DNA of 64,000 nt from Chelatococcus sp. (GTDB lineage Bacteria; Pseudomonadota; Alphaproteobacteria; Rhizobiales; Beijerinckiaceae), in the NCBI GenBank assembly GCA_003248805.1, contig QFQY01000005.1:62001-126000 (forward strand), read 5' to 3'. Both the position numbers and the translations under genes were made by a program. Shown one piece after another: positions 45,859 to 54,852 of the stretch. Position 1 is the stretch's first letter, and each line of letters starts with the position of its first letter. The notes under the pieces were generated by a model that worked only from the letters and a program-made list of their open reading frames with translations, was not told where the DNA came from and ran no database searches.

Positions 45859-45952
45859 GTCATTCTCGGGCGAAGCGAAGCGCAGACCCGAGAATCTCAT
45901 GACCGGTAGGCACTGGTTTCCGGGATGGTCGGGTCAAGCCCGACCATGACGG
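45859..45952. repeat. Composite palindromic repeat
   Basis: Two small hairpins lie side by side. The second has arms ATGGTCGGG (45925-45933) and CCCGACCAT (45939-45947). The block GATGGTCGGGTCAAGCCCGA recurs near 62238-62260. It sits between the binding protein and permease genes of importer 2. Confidence 0.65.
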
Positions 45953-45986
45953 CCCTTGCCAACGCTCGCTCTGAACGGACACCCCG

Positions 45987-46970
45987 ATGCTCGCCTATAT
46001 CCTGCGCTCGCTGATGCAGGGACTGGTGGTGATGCTGGCCGTCGCCTTCATCGCCTTCTCGATGTTCCGCTTCGTCGGCGACCCTCTCGTCAACATGATG
46101 GGGCAGGAGGCGACGCTGCAGGACCGCGCCGAGATGGCGCAGCGGCTGGGGCTGAACGACCCCGTGCCACTCCAGTTCGGGCGTTTCGTCTGGAGTGCCG
46201 CGCAGGGCGATTTCGGCGTCTCCTACCGGCAGGGCCGCAAGGTCTCGACGCTGATCCTCGAGCGGCTTCCGGCGACGATCGAGCTCGCCGTGCTGTCGGC
46301 CCTGTTCTCGCTCGTCTTCGGCGTCGCGCTCGGCGTCTATGCCGCGATCCGGCGGGACGGCTGGATCGCCAATCTGGTGATGTCGCTCTCGCTCGTGGGG
46401 GTGAGCCTGCCGACCTTCCTGATCGGCATCGGGCTGATCTACGTCTTCGCGGTCGAGCTGCGCTGGCTGCCGTCCTTCGGGCGCGGCGACGTCGTCGCCC
46501 TCGGCTGGTGGACGACCGGCCTGCTCACCGTCAGCGGGTTGAAGTCGCTGGTCATGCCCGTGCTGACGCTGGGTTTCCTCCAGCTCACCCTGATCATGCG
46601 GCTCGTGCGCGCCGAGATGCTCGAGGTGATGCGCACGGACTTCATCCGCTTCGCCCGGGCGCGCGGCATCTCGGAGCGGCGCATCGAGTTCCGCCACGCG
46701 CTGCGCAACACCCTGGTGCCGGTGGTGACGATCGCGGGGGTCCAGCTCGGCGGCGTCGTCGCCTTCGCCATCGTGACCGAGACGGTGTTCCAGTGGCCGG
46801 GGCTGGGCGCGCTCTTCGTCAACGCGGTGCAGTTCGTCGATGTGCCGGTGATGTCGGCCTATCTGCTCTTCGTCGCCTTCGTCTTCGTCGTCACCTCGCT
46901 GACGGTGGACCTGATCTATGTCGCGCTCGATCCGCGCCTGCGGACGGGCAGCCTGGCGCCGGCCAAGTGA
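45987..46970 (+). CDS. ABC transporter permease, DppB type (importer 2)
   Basis: The 327-residue protein has about six membrane helices, FRFVGDPLVNMMGQEA in the first loop, SYRQGRKVSTLILERLPATIEL, and the EAA loop ARARGISERRIEFRHALRNTLVPV. It ends DLIYVALDPRLRTG. It is complete. Its partner permease downstream is not, which should leave the channel without its second half. Confidence 0.92.
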   Translation: MLAYILRSLMQGLVVMLAVAFIAFSMFRFVGDPLVNMMGQEATLQDRAEMAQRLGLNDPVPLQFGRFVWSAAQGDFGVSYRQGRKVSTLILERLPATIELAVLSALFSLVFGVALGVYAAIRRDGWIANLVMSLSLVGVSLPTFLIGIGLIYVFAVELRWLPSFGRGDVVALGWWTTGLLTVSGLKSLVMPVLTLGFLQLTLIMRLVRAEMLEVMRTDFIRFARARGISERRIEFRHALRNTLVPVVTIAGVQLGGVVAFAIVTETVFQWPGLGALFVNAVQFVDVPVMSAYLLFVAFVFVVTSLTVDLIYVALDPRLRTGSLAPAK

Positions 46971-47010
46971 GGCGGAGCATGGTGAATCCTTCTCGTGCCC
47001 GACTCTCTGC

Positions 47011-47104
47011 CGTCATGGTCGGGCCTGTCCCGACCATCCACGTCTTCGCTGGTCGAATGTCGTGTTCGAGACGTGGATGCTCGCCACGAGGGCGAGCATG
47101 ACGG
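47011..47104. repeat. Palindromic repeat within the importer 2 operon
   Basis: The element starts CCGTCATGGTCGGG and ends CGAGCATGACGG, so its termini are inverted repeats, with inner CCACGTCT/AGACGTGG also pairing. It lies between the two permease genes. Confidence 0.7.
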
Positions 47105-47117
47105 GGAGCATCGTGCC

Positions 47118-47979
47118 ATGACGAGCGAACCCCTATCGCCCCGGGAGCCCGGCCGCCTCGCCCGGATCTGGGATTCCGACCTCGCCTATGCCTTCCGCTC
47201 CTCGCCGGTGACGGTGGTGGCGGCGCTGGTCGGGCTGACGATCGTGCTCGCAGCGCTCTTCGCGCCGCTGCTCGCGCCCTACGACCCGTTCGATCCCGCC
47301 TCGCTCGACCTGTCCGACGGCTTCTCGCCGCCGATGCAGCCCAACGAGATCACCGGCAAGGTCTTCTGGCTGGGCTCGGACGCGCAGGGGCGCGACATCT
47401 TCTCGGCCATCCTCTACGGCTCGCGCGTCTCGCTGCTGGTCGGTGCGGCCTCGGTGCTGTTCTCGCTGGTGCTGGGCGTGGGGCTTGGGCTCGTCGCCGG
47501 CTATGTTGGCGGACGCATCGGCGCGCTGATCATGCGCGTCGCCGACATCCAGCTCTCCTTCCCGGCGATCCTGGTGGCGCTGCTCGTCTTCGGCGTGGCG
47601 CTACGCCCGCACCGTGCGTGGCTCGACGCTGGTCGAGAAGAACAAGGTCTATGTCGATGCCGCCCGGCTGATCGGCCTCAGAGCCTGGCCGGTCATGCTC
47701 AGGCACGTCCTGCCGAACGTGATGGGGCCGGTGCTGGTCATCGCCACCATCAACCTCGCTCTGGCGGTGATCGAGGAGGCGACGCTCTCCTTCCTCGGCG
47801 TCGGCATGCCGCCGACGCAGCCCTCGCTCGGCACGCTGATCCGCTTCGGCCAGCAGTACCTGTTCTCGGGCGAATGGTGGATCCTGCTCTTCCCGGCGCT
47901 GCTGCTGGTCCTGCTCGCGCTCTCGATCAATCTGCTGGGCGACTGGCTGCGCGACGCGCTCAACCCGAGGCTGAGGTGA
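47118..47979 (+). pseudogene. Broken DppC-type ABC permease (frameshifting internal deletion)
   Basis: The N-terminal frame from ATG 47118 is normal DppC through SFPAILVALLVFGVA, ending at about 47600. The sequence then changes frame directly into YARTVRGSTLVEKNKVYVDAARLIG, which continues normally to the stop at 47977-47979. The intact homologue at 31837 has 17 residues between the equivalent points, so bases are missing as well as the frame being lost. The number lost leaves remainder two on division by three. In the original frame translation would run through unrelated residues to 47987. A sequencing or assembly error is the alternative explanation. Confidence 0.88.
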
Positions 47980-47983
47980 GACG

Positions 47984-48988
47984 ATGAGCGAGCCCGTCCT
48001 CTCCGTCCGCGATCTCACCGTCGAGTTCGTCACCCGGCGCGGGGCGCTACGCGCGCTGGATCGCATTTCCTTCGACGTCGCCCGTGGCGAGGTGCTGGGC
48101 GTGGTCGGCGAGTCCGGCGCCGGCAAGTCCGTCACCGGCGCCGCCATCATCGGCCTGATCGACCCTCCCGGCCGCATCAGCGGCGGCGAGGTGCGGCTCG
48201 CGGGCGAGCGCGTCGACGATCTGCCGCCCGACGCCATGCGCAAGGTGCGGGGAAAACGCATCGGCATGATCTTCCAGGACCCGCTGACGAGCCTGAACCC
48301 GCTCTATACGGTCGGCTCGCAGCTCGTGGAGACGATCCGCGCTCACGGCAGGCTCGATGCCGCCGCCGCGCGCGAACGCGCCATCGCGCTCCTCGCCGAA
48401 GTCGGCATCCCGGCGCCGGAGAAGCGGATCGACGGCTATCCGCACGAATTCTCCGGCGGCATGCGTCAGCGCGTGGTGATCGCGCTCGCGCTCTGCGCGG
48501 AGCCCGAATTCGTCATCGCCGACGAGCCGACGACCGCGCTCGACGTCTCGGTCCAGGCGCAGATCATCGCGCTGATCAAGCGGCTCTGCGCCGAGCGCGG
48601 CACCTCGGTCATGCTCGTCACCCACGACATGGGCGTCATCGCCGAGACGGCCGACCGCGTCGCGGTGATGTATGCCGGGCGCATCGCCGAGATCGGGCCG
48701 GTGCGTTCGGTGGTGAAGGAGCCGCTGCACCCTTACGCGAAGGGCCTGATGGGCGCGATTCCCTCGATCGCGGGCGATGCCGAGCGGCTGGTCCAGATCC
48801 CGGGCTCGATGCCCCGTCTTTCGGCCATTCCAACCGGCTGCGCCTTCAATCTGCGCTGCGCCCATGCCTTCGCCCGTTGCGTGGTGGAGCGGCCGGAGCT
48901 GATCGAGGTCGGCGACCGGAAGGTCGCGTGCCATCTCTATGACGAGCCGGAGTTCCAGGACTCCCGAGGAACGGAGGCCGCCGCGTGA
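47984..48988 (+). CDS. Peptide ABC transporter ATP-binding protein, DppD type (importer 2)
   Basis: The 334-residue ATPase has GESGAGKS, IFQDPLTSLNPLYTV, FSGGMRQR, FVIADEPTTALD and THDMGV. The C-terminal oligopeptide extension is complete, with PTGCAFNLRCAHAFARC providing the conserved cysteines. It starts four bases after the second-frame stop of the damaged permease and is itself intact, so it may still be expressed. Confidence 0.93.
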   Translation: MSEPVLSVRDLTVEFVTRRGALRALDRISFDVARGEVLGVVGESGAGKSVTGAAIIGLIDPPGRISGGEVRLAGERVDDLPPDAMRKVRGKRIGMIFQDPLTSLNPLYTVGSQLVETIRAHGRLDAAAARERAIALLAEVGIPAPEKRIDGYPHEFSGGMRQRVVIALALCAEPEFVIADEPTTALDVSVQAQIIALIKRLCAERGTSVMLVTHDMGVIAETADRVAVMYAGRIAEIGPVRSVVKEPLHPYAKGLMGAIPSIAGDAERLVQIPGSMPRLSAIPTGCAFNLRCAHAFARCVVERPELIEVGDRKVACHLYDEPEFQDSRGTEAAA

Positions 48989-49977
48989 CCGAGCAACCCT
49001 TCGTCGCCGTTCGTGAGCTGAAGCGCGTCTTCGACGTCTCGAAGCCCTGGCTCAACCGGGTTCTGGAGGGTGCCCCGCGGCAATCCCTCAAGGCGGTCGA
49101 CGGCGTGTCCTTCGACATCCGCAGGGGCGAGACCTTCGCGCTCGTCGGCGAATCCGGCTCCGGCAAGTCGACCGTGGCGCGCATGATCGTCGGCCTGCTG
49201 CCGCCATCCTCGGGCACGGTCGAGATCGCCGGCGTCTCGATGAGCGATCCGGCGGCGGCGCTCGAGCGGCAGAGGCTGCGCCGGCGCATCCAGATGATCT
49301 TCCAGGACCCCTATGCGAGCCTGAACCCGCGCTGGCGCGTCGGGCGCATCATCGCCGAGCCGATCCGCGCCTTCGAGCTGATCGACGGCGAGGCGGCCAT
49401 CGCGGAGCGCGTGGCGGACCTGCTCGGTCTCGTCGGCCTGCATCCCGACGACGCGCGGAAATTCCCGCACGAATTCTCCGGCGGCCAGCGCCAGCGCATC
49501 GCGATCGCCCGCGCGCTGGCCTCGGATGCGGAATTCATCGTCTGCGACGAGCCGACCTCGGCGCTGGACGTCTCGGTGCAGGCGCAGATCCTCAACCTGA
49601 TGCGCGACCTGCAGGACCGGCTGGGCCTGACCTATCTCTTCATCTCGCACAACCTCGCCGTGGTGCGGCACATGGCGACGCGCATCGGCGTGATGTATCT
49701 CGGCCGGCTCGTCGAGGTGGCGGACGGCCGCGCCCTCTTCGCCGCTCCGCGCCACCCCTATACGCAGATGCTGCTCGAGGCGGTGCCGGACCTCGCCATG
49801 GTCGGCAGGGTGCGCGAGGGCGTGAAGGGGGAGATCCCGAACCCGATCGACCCGCCGACCGGCTGCACCTTTCATCCGCGCTGCCCGCTGGCCTTCGCGC
49901 GCTGCCGGGCCGAGGCGCCGGCGATGCGCGACGGTGTCGCCTGCCACGCGGTCGAGGCTGCGCGCGAGGCCGCCTGA
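48985..49977 (+). CDS. Peptide ABC transporter ATP-binding protein, DppF type (importer 2)
   Basis: The 330-residue ATPase has GESGSGKST, IFQDPYASLNPRWRV, FSGGQRQR, FIVCDEPTSALD and SHNLAVV, then a full C-terminal extension, PTGCTFHPRCPLAFARC. The GTG start at 48985 overlaps the previous stop as GTGA. It completes importer 2. Confidence 0.93.
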   Translation: MTEQPFVAVRELKRVFDVSKPWLNRVLEGAPRQSLKAVDGVSFDIRRGETFALVGESGSGKSTVARMIVGLLPPSSGTVEIAGVSMSDPAAALERQRLRRRIQMIFQDPYASLNPRWRVGRIIAEPIRAFELIDGEAAIAERVADLLGLVGLHPDDARKFPHEFSGGQRQRIAIARALASDAEFIVCDEPTSALDVSVQAQILNLMRDLQDRLGLTYLFISHNLAVVRHMATRIGVMYLGRLVEVADGRALFAAPRHPYTQMLLEAVPDLAMVGRVREGVKGEIPNPIDPPTGCTFHPRCPLAFARCRAEAPAMRDGVACHAVEAAREAA

Positions 49978-49984
49978 GGGAGGC

Positions 49985-51253
49985 TCAATCCTGGGCCGGG
50001 TCGGGCCGGATCTCCGCCTTCGGACGGACGGAGCCGGCGGTGGCGCGGCTCTGTTCCGGCAGGGCGGGGCGGTCGGTCCGGTACTGGCCGCTCGCGATCG
50101 CGCCGAAGAGCAGCACCACGGCGGTCAGCGTCATCAGCCACCAGGGTTGCAAGGTCGCGAAGCCGAGCGCGCTCAGCGTGAAGGCGACCGTGAAGGCCGC
50201 GACGCCGCCCGCGGCGAGCGGGCCCGGCATCTCGCCCGCCGCCCTCACGGCGAAGTAGAGGCTGATCGCGGCGGTGACCGCGCCGACGACGCCGAGCTCG
50301 TACCATGTCTCGAACAGCAGCGTCGTCGGGCTTCCGGGCGGCAGGACCCCCGTCAGCCTGCCGCGCAGCACCGTGTCGAGCCCGTGCCCGGTCACGAGCT
50401 GCAGCGGCTCGCGGGAGACGACATCGGCCCAGATCCCCAGCGTCTGGACGAGATCGCTCGCGCTCTCGGGCAGGCGCGACACGATCGGGATCAGCAGGAA
50501 GGGCAGCAGCGGGGCGGCCAGCATCAGGCCCGCCATGACCAGCGCGGCGATCTGCGTGGCCGTCCGCCGGCTGGCGCTGACCGCGCCGAAGGCGGCGGCG
50601 CCGAGGATCATCGCCACCACCTCGCCGTCCTCGAAGCGCGTCAGCGCCAGCAGGCCGACGGCGAGCGCGAGACCGAGCGCGCTCAGGCCTCGCTCGCGCG
50701 AGAGCAGCCAGGCGAGGGCGGGCCAGGACATGATCAGGATGATGCTGACGCCACGCTCCACGGCGCTCGGCGCCTCGGGCTCCTGCCGCAGGGCCGCCAC
50801 CATGATCAGAACAAGGGCGAAGAGCGCCGCGACGCCGGTGCCGAGCGGCGCGAGATTGAGGTTGGAGGCGCGCATGCGCTCCGGGAGCGACGCCATGCCG
50901 ACGAAGCCGAGTGTCACCGCGAGAACGAGGTTCCCGGCCTTCTCGCTCGCCGCGCCCGTGAAGGGACTCCAGACGAGCGAGAGCACGGCCCATGCCGCGA
51001 GGCCGATCACGGCCAGGCCCGGAACGCTCCTGAAGCTGCGCTTGATCATGGTGCCGAAATAGCCGGGCGCCTCGATCAGCGTGGATATGATCAGCAGCAC
51101 GACGCCGATCGGCACCAGCACCACGGCCGCGCGCCGCGACACCAGCGAGGCGATCGGCAGAACGAGGGCGAGCGTGCCGAATCCGATGCGGCGCAGGAGC
51201 TGCGCGGCGTCGGCGGCCGGATCGAGCTGAGGCTGGGCGTTGCGGCGGATCAT
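49985..51253 (-). CDS. O-antigen ligase-like polytopic membrane protein
   Basis: The roughly 422-residue protein has about ten hydrophobic helices and, near residues 310-350, VTGHGLDTVLRGRL followed by TTLLFETWYELGVVGAVTAA, which resembles the periplasmic loop and following helix of the O-antigen ligase/Wzy family. Such proteins join or polymerise surface polysaccharides. No other polysaccharide gene is nearby, so its substrate is open. The ATG at 51253 is the first reasonable start, although its ribosome site is weak and a start further upstream is possible. Confidence 0.72.
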   Translation of the reverse strand: MIRRNAQPQLDPAADAAQLLRRIGFGTLALVLPIASLVSRRAAVVLVPIGVVLLIISTLIEAPGYFGTMIKRSFRSVPGLAVIGLAAWAVLSLVWSPFTGAASEKAGNLVLAVTLGFVGMASLPERMRASNLNLAPLGTGVAALFALVLIMVAALRQEPEAPSAVERGVSIILIMSWPALAWLLSRERGLSALGLALAVGLLALTRFEDGEVVAMILGAAAFGAVSASRRTATQIAALVMAGLMLAAPLLPFLLIPIVSRLPESASDLVQTLGIWADVVSREPLQLVTGHGLDTVLRGRLTGVLPPGSPTTLLFETWYELGVVGAVTAAISLYFAVRAAGEMPGPLAAGGVAAFTVAFTLSALGFATLQPWWLMTLTAVVLLFGAIASGQYRTDRPALPEQSRATAGSVRPKAEIRPDPAQD

Positions 51254-51502
51254 GCGTGCGGCGGGTACGGACCTTGGCGCGGCAACCTCGCCGTGCGTTG
51301 CGTCGCACCCTAGCGGGCGGACCCTGGAAGGACTGTAGGGAAGGCGCAACACTCGCCCCGCATCTTGCAGCGTCGCATCGGATATCCTGCCGCCGGCGAA
51401 AGAAACGCGTCGAAGCCGGCCCTTTCCCGGAACGAAAGACGCGCTAGACGCACGCGCGGCGCGAACGCCCGTTCTCCGCCGCCGCCGGGAGCGGGTTGGC
51501 GA

Positions 51503-51913
51503 TCAGGCCGCGCCACGCTCCAGCAGGGCCTTCAGCGCCGCGAGGTCGCGCGCCACCATCGCGGCATCCTGCGCGAAGTCGTCCTGCGACATGCCCGGGC
51601 GCTGGAACAGGGTGAAGACGATCTCCGCCCCGGCGCCATTGGCGACGACCCGCATCGGGTTGTGCATCGCCGGCCCGTTCTCCGGAACCACCGCATGGTC
51701 GAGCACGCCGTGCCGGTTGGGCTCGCTGAACAGCACCTGCATCGGTCCCATCGGGGTCAGGACGCGCCAGCTCATGCCTTCGACATGCGCGAAGCCCTGG
51801 CCGAGACCTTCCGCCCAGGCCGGGAAATTCGCCGGGTCGGCGAGGAAGGCATAGACCTCGTCGGCCGGGCGATCGATGCCGATCCCGATATGGCGCGCGG
51901 GCTGGACCGTCAT
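51503..51913 (-). CDS. SRPBCC-family ligand-binding protein
   Basis: The 136-residue protein has the START/Bet v1-like pattern IGIGIDRPADEVYAFLADPANFPAWAEG and a late helix QDAAMVARDLAALKALLE. These proteins bind hydrophobic ligands or act as cyclases, and no ligand is known here. GAGGAAGG lies just before the ATG at 51913. The 249 bp between it and the upstream membrane-protein gene show no other feature. Confidence 0.82.
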   Translation of the reverse strand: MTVQPARHIGIGIDRPADEVYAFLADPANFPAWAEGLGQGFAHVEGMSWRVLTPMGPMQVLFSEPNRHGVLDHAVVPENGPAMHNPMRVVANGAGAEIVFTLFQRPGMSQDDFAQDAAMVARDLAALKALLERGAA

Positions 51914-51980
51914 GGCCTTCCTCTTTGGTTCGATGAGAACATAAGAGGAACAAAAAGCCTCGTCGTCAAGGCCCGCGGCG

Positions 51981-53102
51981 TTACTCGATGACGATGCGCG
52001 GGGCGGCCCGTCGCGGCGTCGCGCCCAGCGCCGCCTGCACCTGCCGCGCCAGGACGGAATAGGCCTTGGCATGCGGGCTGTCCGGATCGCTCGCGACGAT
52101 CGGCCGGCCCGCATCGGAGGTCTCGCGGATCGGCATGGCGAGCGGAATCTCGCCGAGGAAGGGGATGCCCAGCCGTTCGGCCTCGTGGCGCGCCCCGCCA
52201 TGGGCGAAGATGTCGGAGCGGTGGCCGCAGGCCGGGCAGACGAAATAGCTCATGTTCTCGACGATGCCGAGGATCGGCACCTCGACCTTGCGGAACATGG
52301 CGACGCCGCGCCGGGCGTCGATCAGCGCGAGGTCCTGCGGCGTCGAGACGATGACGGCGCCGGCGAGCGGCACCTGCTGAGCCATGGTGAGCTGGGCGTC
52401 GCCCGTGCCCGGCGGCATGTCGACCACCAGCACGTCGAGCTCGCCCCAGGCGACCTCGCGCAGCATCTGGGTGATGGCCGAGATGACCATCGGCCCGCGC
52501 CAGATCATCGGCGTCTCCTCGTCGACCAGGAAGCCGATCGACATGACCTTGAGGCCGTAGGCCTCCATCGGCGCCAGCGTCCGTCCGCCCACCAGCGTCG
52601 GCTTGCCGGAAATGCCGAAGATGCGCGGTACGGAAGGTCCGTAGATGTCGGCGTCGAGCACGCCGACCTTCAGCCCCTGCCGGCTCAGCGCGACGGCGAG
52701 GTTGGCGGTCGTGGTCGACTTGCCGACGCCGCCCTTGCCGCTGGCCACCGCGATGATGCTGGCGACACCTGGCACGCCGGCCGGGCGCGGCGGCGTGCCG
52801 CCGGGCGTCGGGCGTTGCGCCTGCTGACGCGCCTGCGTTGCGGCGGAGGAGGGCGCCTTGTCGGCGGTCAAGCCGACGAGGACCTGGCTGACGCCGGGCA
52901 GGCCGCCGACGGCGCTCTCCGCCGCGCGGCGCACCGGCTCCATCGCCTGTGCCTCCGTCGCGTCGATCGCGATGGCGAAGATCACCTTGCCGCCGTCGAT
53001 GAGCACGTCGCCGACGCGGCCGGAGGCGGTCAGCGACTGGCCGCTCGCCGGAAGCTTCACCAGTTCGAGCGCGCGCAGGATGTCGGCTTGGCTGACGGTC
53101 AC
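51981..53102 (-). CDS. mrp: Mrp/NBP35-family iron-sulfur carrier ATPase
   Basis: The 373-residue protein has an N-terminal MIP18/DUF59-like domain (about residues 1-95), a Gln/Pro-rich linker, and a P-loop ATPase with VASGKGGVGKSTTTANLA, LDADIYGPSVPRI and VVDMPPGTGD. The CPAC pair in YFVCPACGHRSDIF can hold a bridging 4Fe-4S cluster. It carries clusters to apo-proteins. The GTG start at 53102 overlaps the tusA-like stop (GTGA) and follows GGGAGA. Confidence 0.93.
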   Translation of the reverse strand: MTVSQADILRALELVKLPASGQSLTASGRVGDVLIDGGKVIFAIAIDATEAQAMEPVRRAAESAVGGLPGVSQVLVGLTADKAPSSAATQARQQAQRPTPGGTPPRPAGVPGVASIIAVASGKGGVGKSTTTANLAVALSRQGLKVGVLDADIYGPSVPRIFGISGKPTLVGGRTLAPMEAYGLKVMSIGFLVDEETPMIWRGPMVISAITQMLREVAWGELDVLVVDMPPGTGDAQLTMAQQVPLAGAVIVSTPQDLALIDARRGVAMFRKVEVPILGIVENMSYFVCPACGHRSDIFAHGGARHEAERLGIPFLGEIPLAMPIRETSDAGRPIVASDPDSPHAKAYSVLARQVQAALGATPRRAAPRIVIE

Positions 53103-53359
53103 GGTGATGTCTCCCGGGGCGGCCGCGCTCGCTCGGCGGCCTTGCGGATGTGGAAAACGAGCACGCCGCCCTCTTCGCGGCTCTGCTCGAGACGGTCGCC
53201 GGTCTCGCGCAGGAGATTCGGCAGGTCGATCGCGGCCATCGGGTCGGTGCAGCTCACGATCAGCAGGGCTCCCGCGCGTTGATTCCGGAGAGCCTTGCCG
53301 ACGCGCAGCACCGGATGCGGGCATTTCAGCCCCCGCAGGTCGAGCTCGGTCGAAGTCAT
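53099..53359 (-). CDS. TusA-family sulfurtransferase
   Basis: The 86-residue protein has the signature LDLRGLKCPHPVLRVGKAL, with the active Cys in CPHP, and VSCTDPMAAIDLPNLL. TusA proteins relay persulfide sulfur to tRNA, molybdenum-cofactor or other targets. Its stop overlaps the mrp GTG start, and mobB lies divergent and upstream. The context suggests sulfur handling for Fe-S or molybdenum cofactor. Confidence 0.9.
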   Translation of the reverse strand: MTSTELDLRGLKCPHPVLRVGKALRNQRAGALLIVSCTDPMAAIDLPNLLRETGDRLEQSREEGGVLVFHIRKAAERARPPRETSP

Positions 53360-53528
53360 GGCGGCGGTCCCGCTGCGGACAGGCATGGCTTCATATGATG
53401 GCTTTCGCCGCGCCCGCAACAGCGCGCTCCGCCGGTCGTCCCCCTTCAGCGGCTTGACCCCGCGCCCCGATGTGGCTGATGACAGCCGCCCCGCCGGGCA
53501 TGCGGGGAGGACCGGGGTGGATGTCGCG

Positions 53529-54059
53529 ATGCGGGTGATGGGTTTGGCGGGCTGGAGCGGGGCGGGCAAGACGACCCTGCTCGCGCGGCTGATCCCCGAG
53601 CTCGGCCGCAGGGGCATCCGCGTCTCGACGATCAAGCACGCCCACCATGCCTTCGACGTCGACAAGCCCGGGAAGGATTCCCATGTCCATCGCGAGGCGG
53701 GGGCGCGCGAGGTCCTCGTGTCTTCGGCCAATCGCTGGGCGCTGATGCACGAGCTGCGCGGCGCGCCCGAACCCGGGCTCCCCGAGCTTCTCGTCCGTCT
53801 CTCGCCGGTGGATCTCGTTCTGGTCGAAGGCTTCAAGCACGAGGGGCATCCGCGCATCGAGGTCTATCGGGCGCAGAACGGCAAGCCGCCGCTCCACCCG
53901 GACGATCCCGGCATCGTCGGTGTCGCGAGCGACGTTCCCCTGCCGCAGGCGGGGCGCCCCGTCGCCGGCCTCGACGATATCGTGGCGGTCGCGGATCTCG
54001 TGCTGGCGTTGGCGGAGCCCGTCGCCGACGTCCGGGCGCGGCTCGCCGCCGCGCGCTGA
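53529..54059 (+). CDS. mobB: Molybdopterin-guanine dinucleotide biosynthesis adaptor MobB
   Basis: The 176-residue P-loop protein has GLAGWSGAGKTTLLARLIPEL, STIKHAHHAFDVDKPGKDSH and DLVLVEGFKHEGHPRIEVYR, all typical of MobB, a GTP-binding partner of MobA in molybdenum-cofactor maturation. mobA is not in the window. ATG at 53529 is used. An ATG at 53538 would remove three residues. It is divergent from the tusA-like gene. Confidence 0.92.
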   Translation: MRVMGLAGWSGAGKTTLLARLIPELGRRGIRVSTIKHAHHAFDVDKPGKDSHVHREAGAREVLVSSANRWALMHELRGAPEPGLPELLVRLSPVDLVLVEGFKHEGHPRIEVYRAQNGKPPLHPDDPGIVGVASDVPLPQAGRPVAGLDDIVAVADLVLALAEPVADVRARLAAAR

Positions 54060-54087
54060 GGCGGACGCTGCCGCGCCGAACCGCCGC

Positions 54088-54852
54088 TCAGTCGCGCCGG
54101 AAGATGACGCTGGAGGCCCAGCCGAGGAACAGCGCGAGCAGCACGGTGACGAGGCCGTAGACCAGCGGCAGGTCGTAGGCCGCCGAGGCGAGCCTTTGCT
54201 CGATGCCCGTCTTGACCACCTCGAAGCTCGTGCTCTGGCGCGCGAGCGGCACGCCGCCCGAATACAGCACGATGTCGATGGCGTAGGAGCCGGTCGGCGC
54301 GGTCGCAGGCACCTCGATCGGCGCGCTGAACAGGTTGGTGGAGAGGAAGGTGACGCCGCGCTCGTCCTGCCCCCAGAGATCCTTGCTTTCCAGGATGCGG
54401 ATCATGCCGCGCTGGAAATGCGCGGTGGCGAGGTCGCCTTCGAGCCAGGCTTCCGGCAGCCGCTCGGCATTGACGAGGCCGATCCGCTCGCGCCGCGCGA
54501 TGGCCGGGTCCAGAATCTCGTCGAGGGGGCGGTTGCTGGCGACGAGCAGGAAGATCGGGCTGTCCGGAAAGCGGCGCTGCGCGCGGTTGATCCAGATCGG
54601 CCCGACCCTTTCCTTCTCGCGCACGAGCAGCATGCGCCGCGGGCCGCGGACGGTGACGACGATGTCGTAGGGATCGGCGCGCGAGGCCGTCCGGCCCTCC
54701 CGCTCGACCAGTCCGAAGACGGTGAGCTGGCTGCCGGTGTAGTTGGAGGTGATCTGGATGCGGTGGCTCGACATGGCCGCGATCAGGTTCTCCGCCCTGG
54801 CGGGGCAGGCGCAACCGAGCGCGACGGCGAGCAGGAGGAGCAGGCGCCTCAT
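54088..54852 (-). CDS. TIGR02186 family membrane-anchored protein
   Basis: The 254-residue protein has a signal peptide (MRRLLLLLAVALGCACPARA), a periplasmic body with SSHRIQITSNYTGSQLTVFGLVE and VVVTVRGPRR-like sequence (IVVTVRGPRRMLLVREKE), and one C-terminal membrane helix (LVYGLVTVLLALFLGWASSVIF). It matches the alphaproteobacterial family found beside TauE/SafE exporters. Function unknown. Its start overlaps the exporter stop by four bases, so the two are coupled. Confidence 0.85.
   Translation of the reverse strand: MRRLLLLLAVALGCACPARAENLIAAMSSHRIQITSNYTGSQLTVFGLVEREGRTASRADPYDIVVTVRGPRRMLLVREKERVGPIWINRAQRRFPDSPIFLLVASNRPLDEILDPAIARRERIGLVNAERLPEAWLEGDLATAHFQRGMIRILESKDLWGQDERGVTFLSTNLFSAPIEVPATAPTGSYAIDIVLYSGGVPLARQSTSFEVVKTGIEQRLASAAYDLPLVYGLVTVLLALFLGWASSVIFRRD

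Noticed and set aside
46995..47117. Upstream extension of the damaged permease frame
   Set aside because: The extra codons translate repeat sequence. The DppC-type N-terminus begins at the ATG at 47118.
47601..47979. Programmed ribosomal frameshift in the DppC-type permease
   Set aside because: No slippery heptamer is evident, and coding sequence present in the intact homologue is missing at the junction, so a deletion explains it better.
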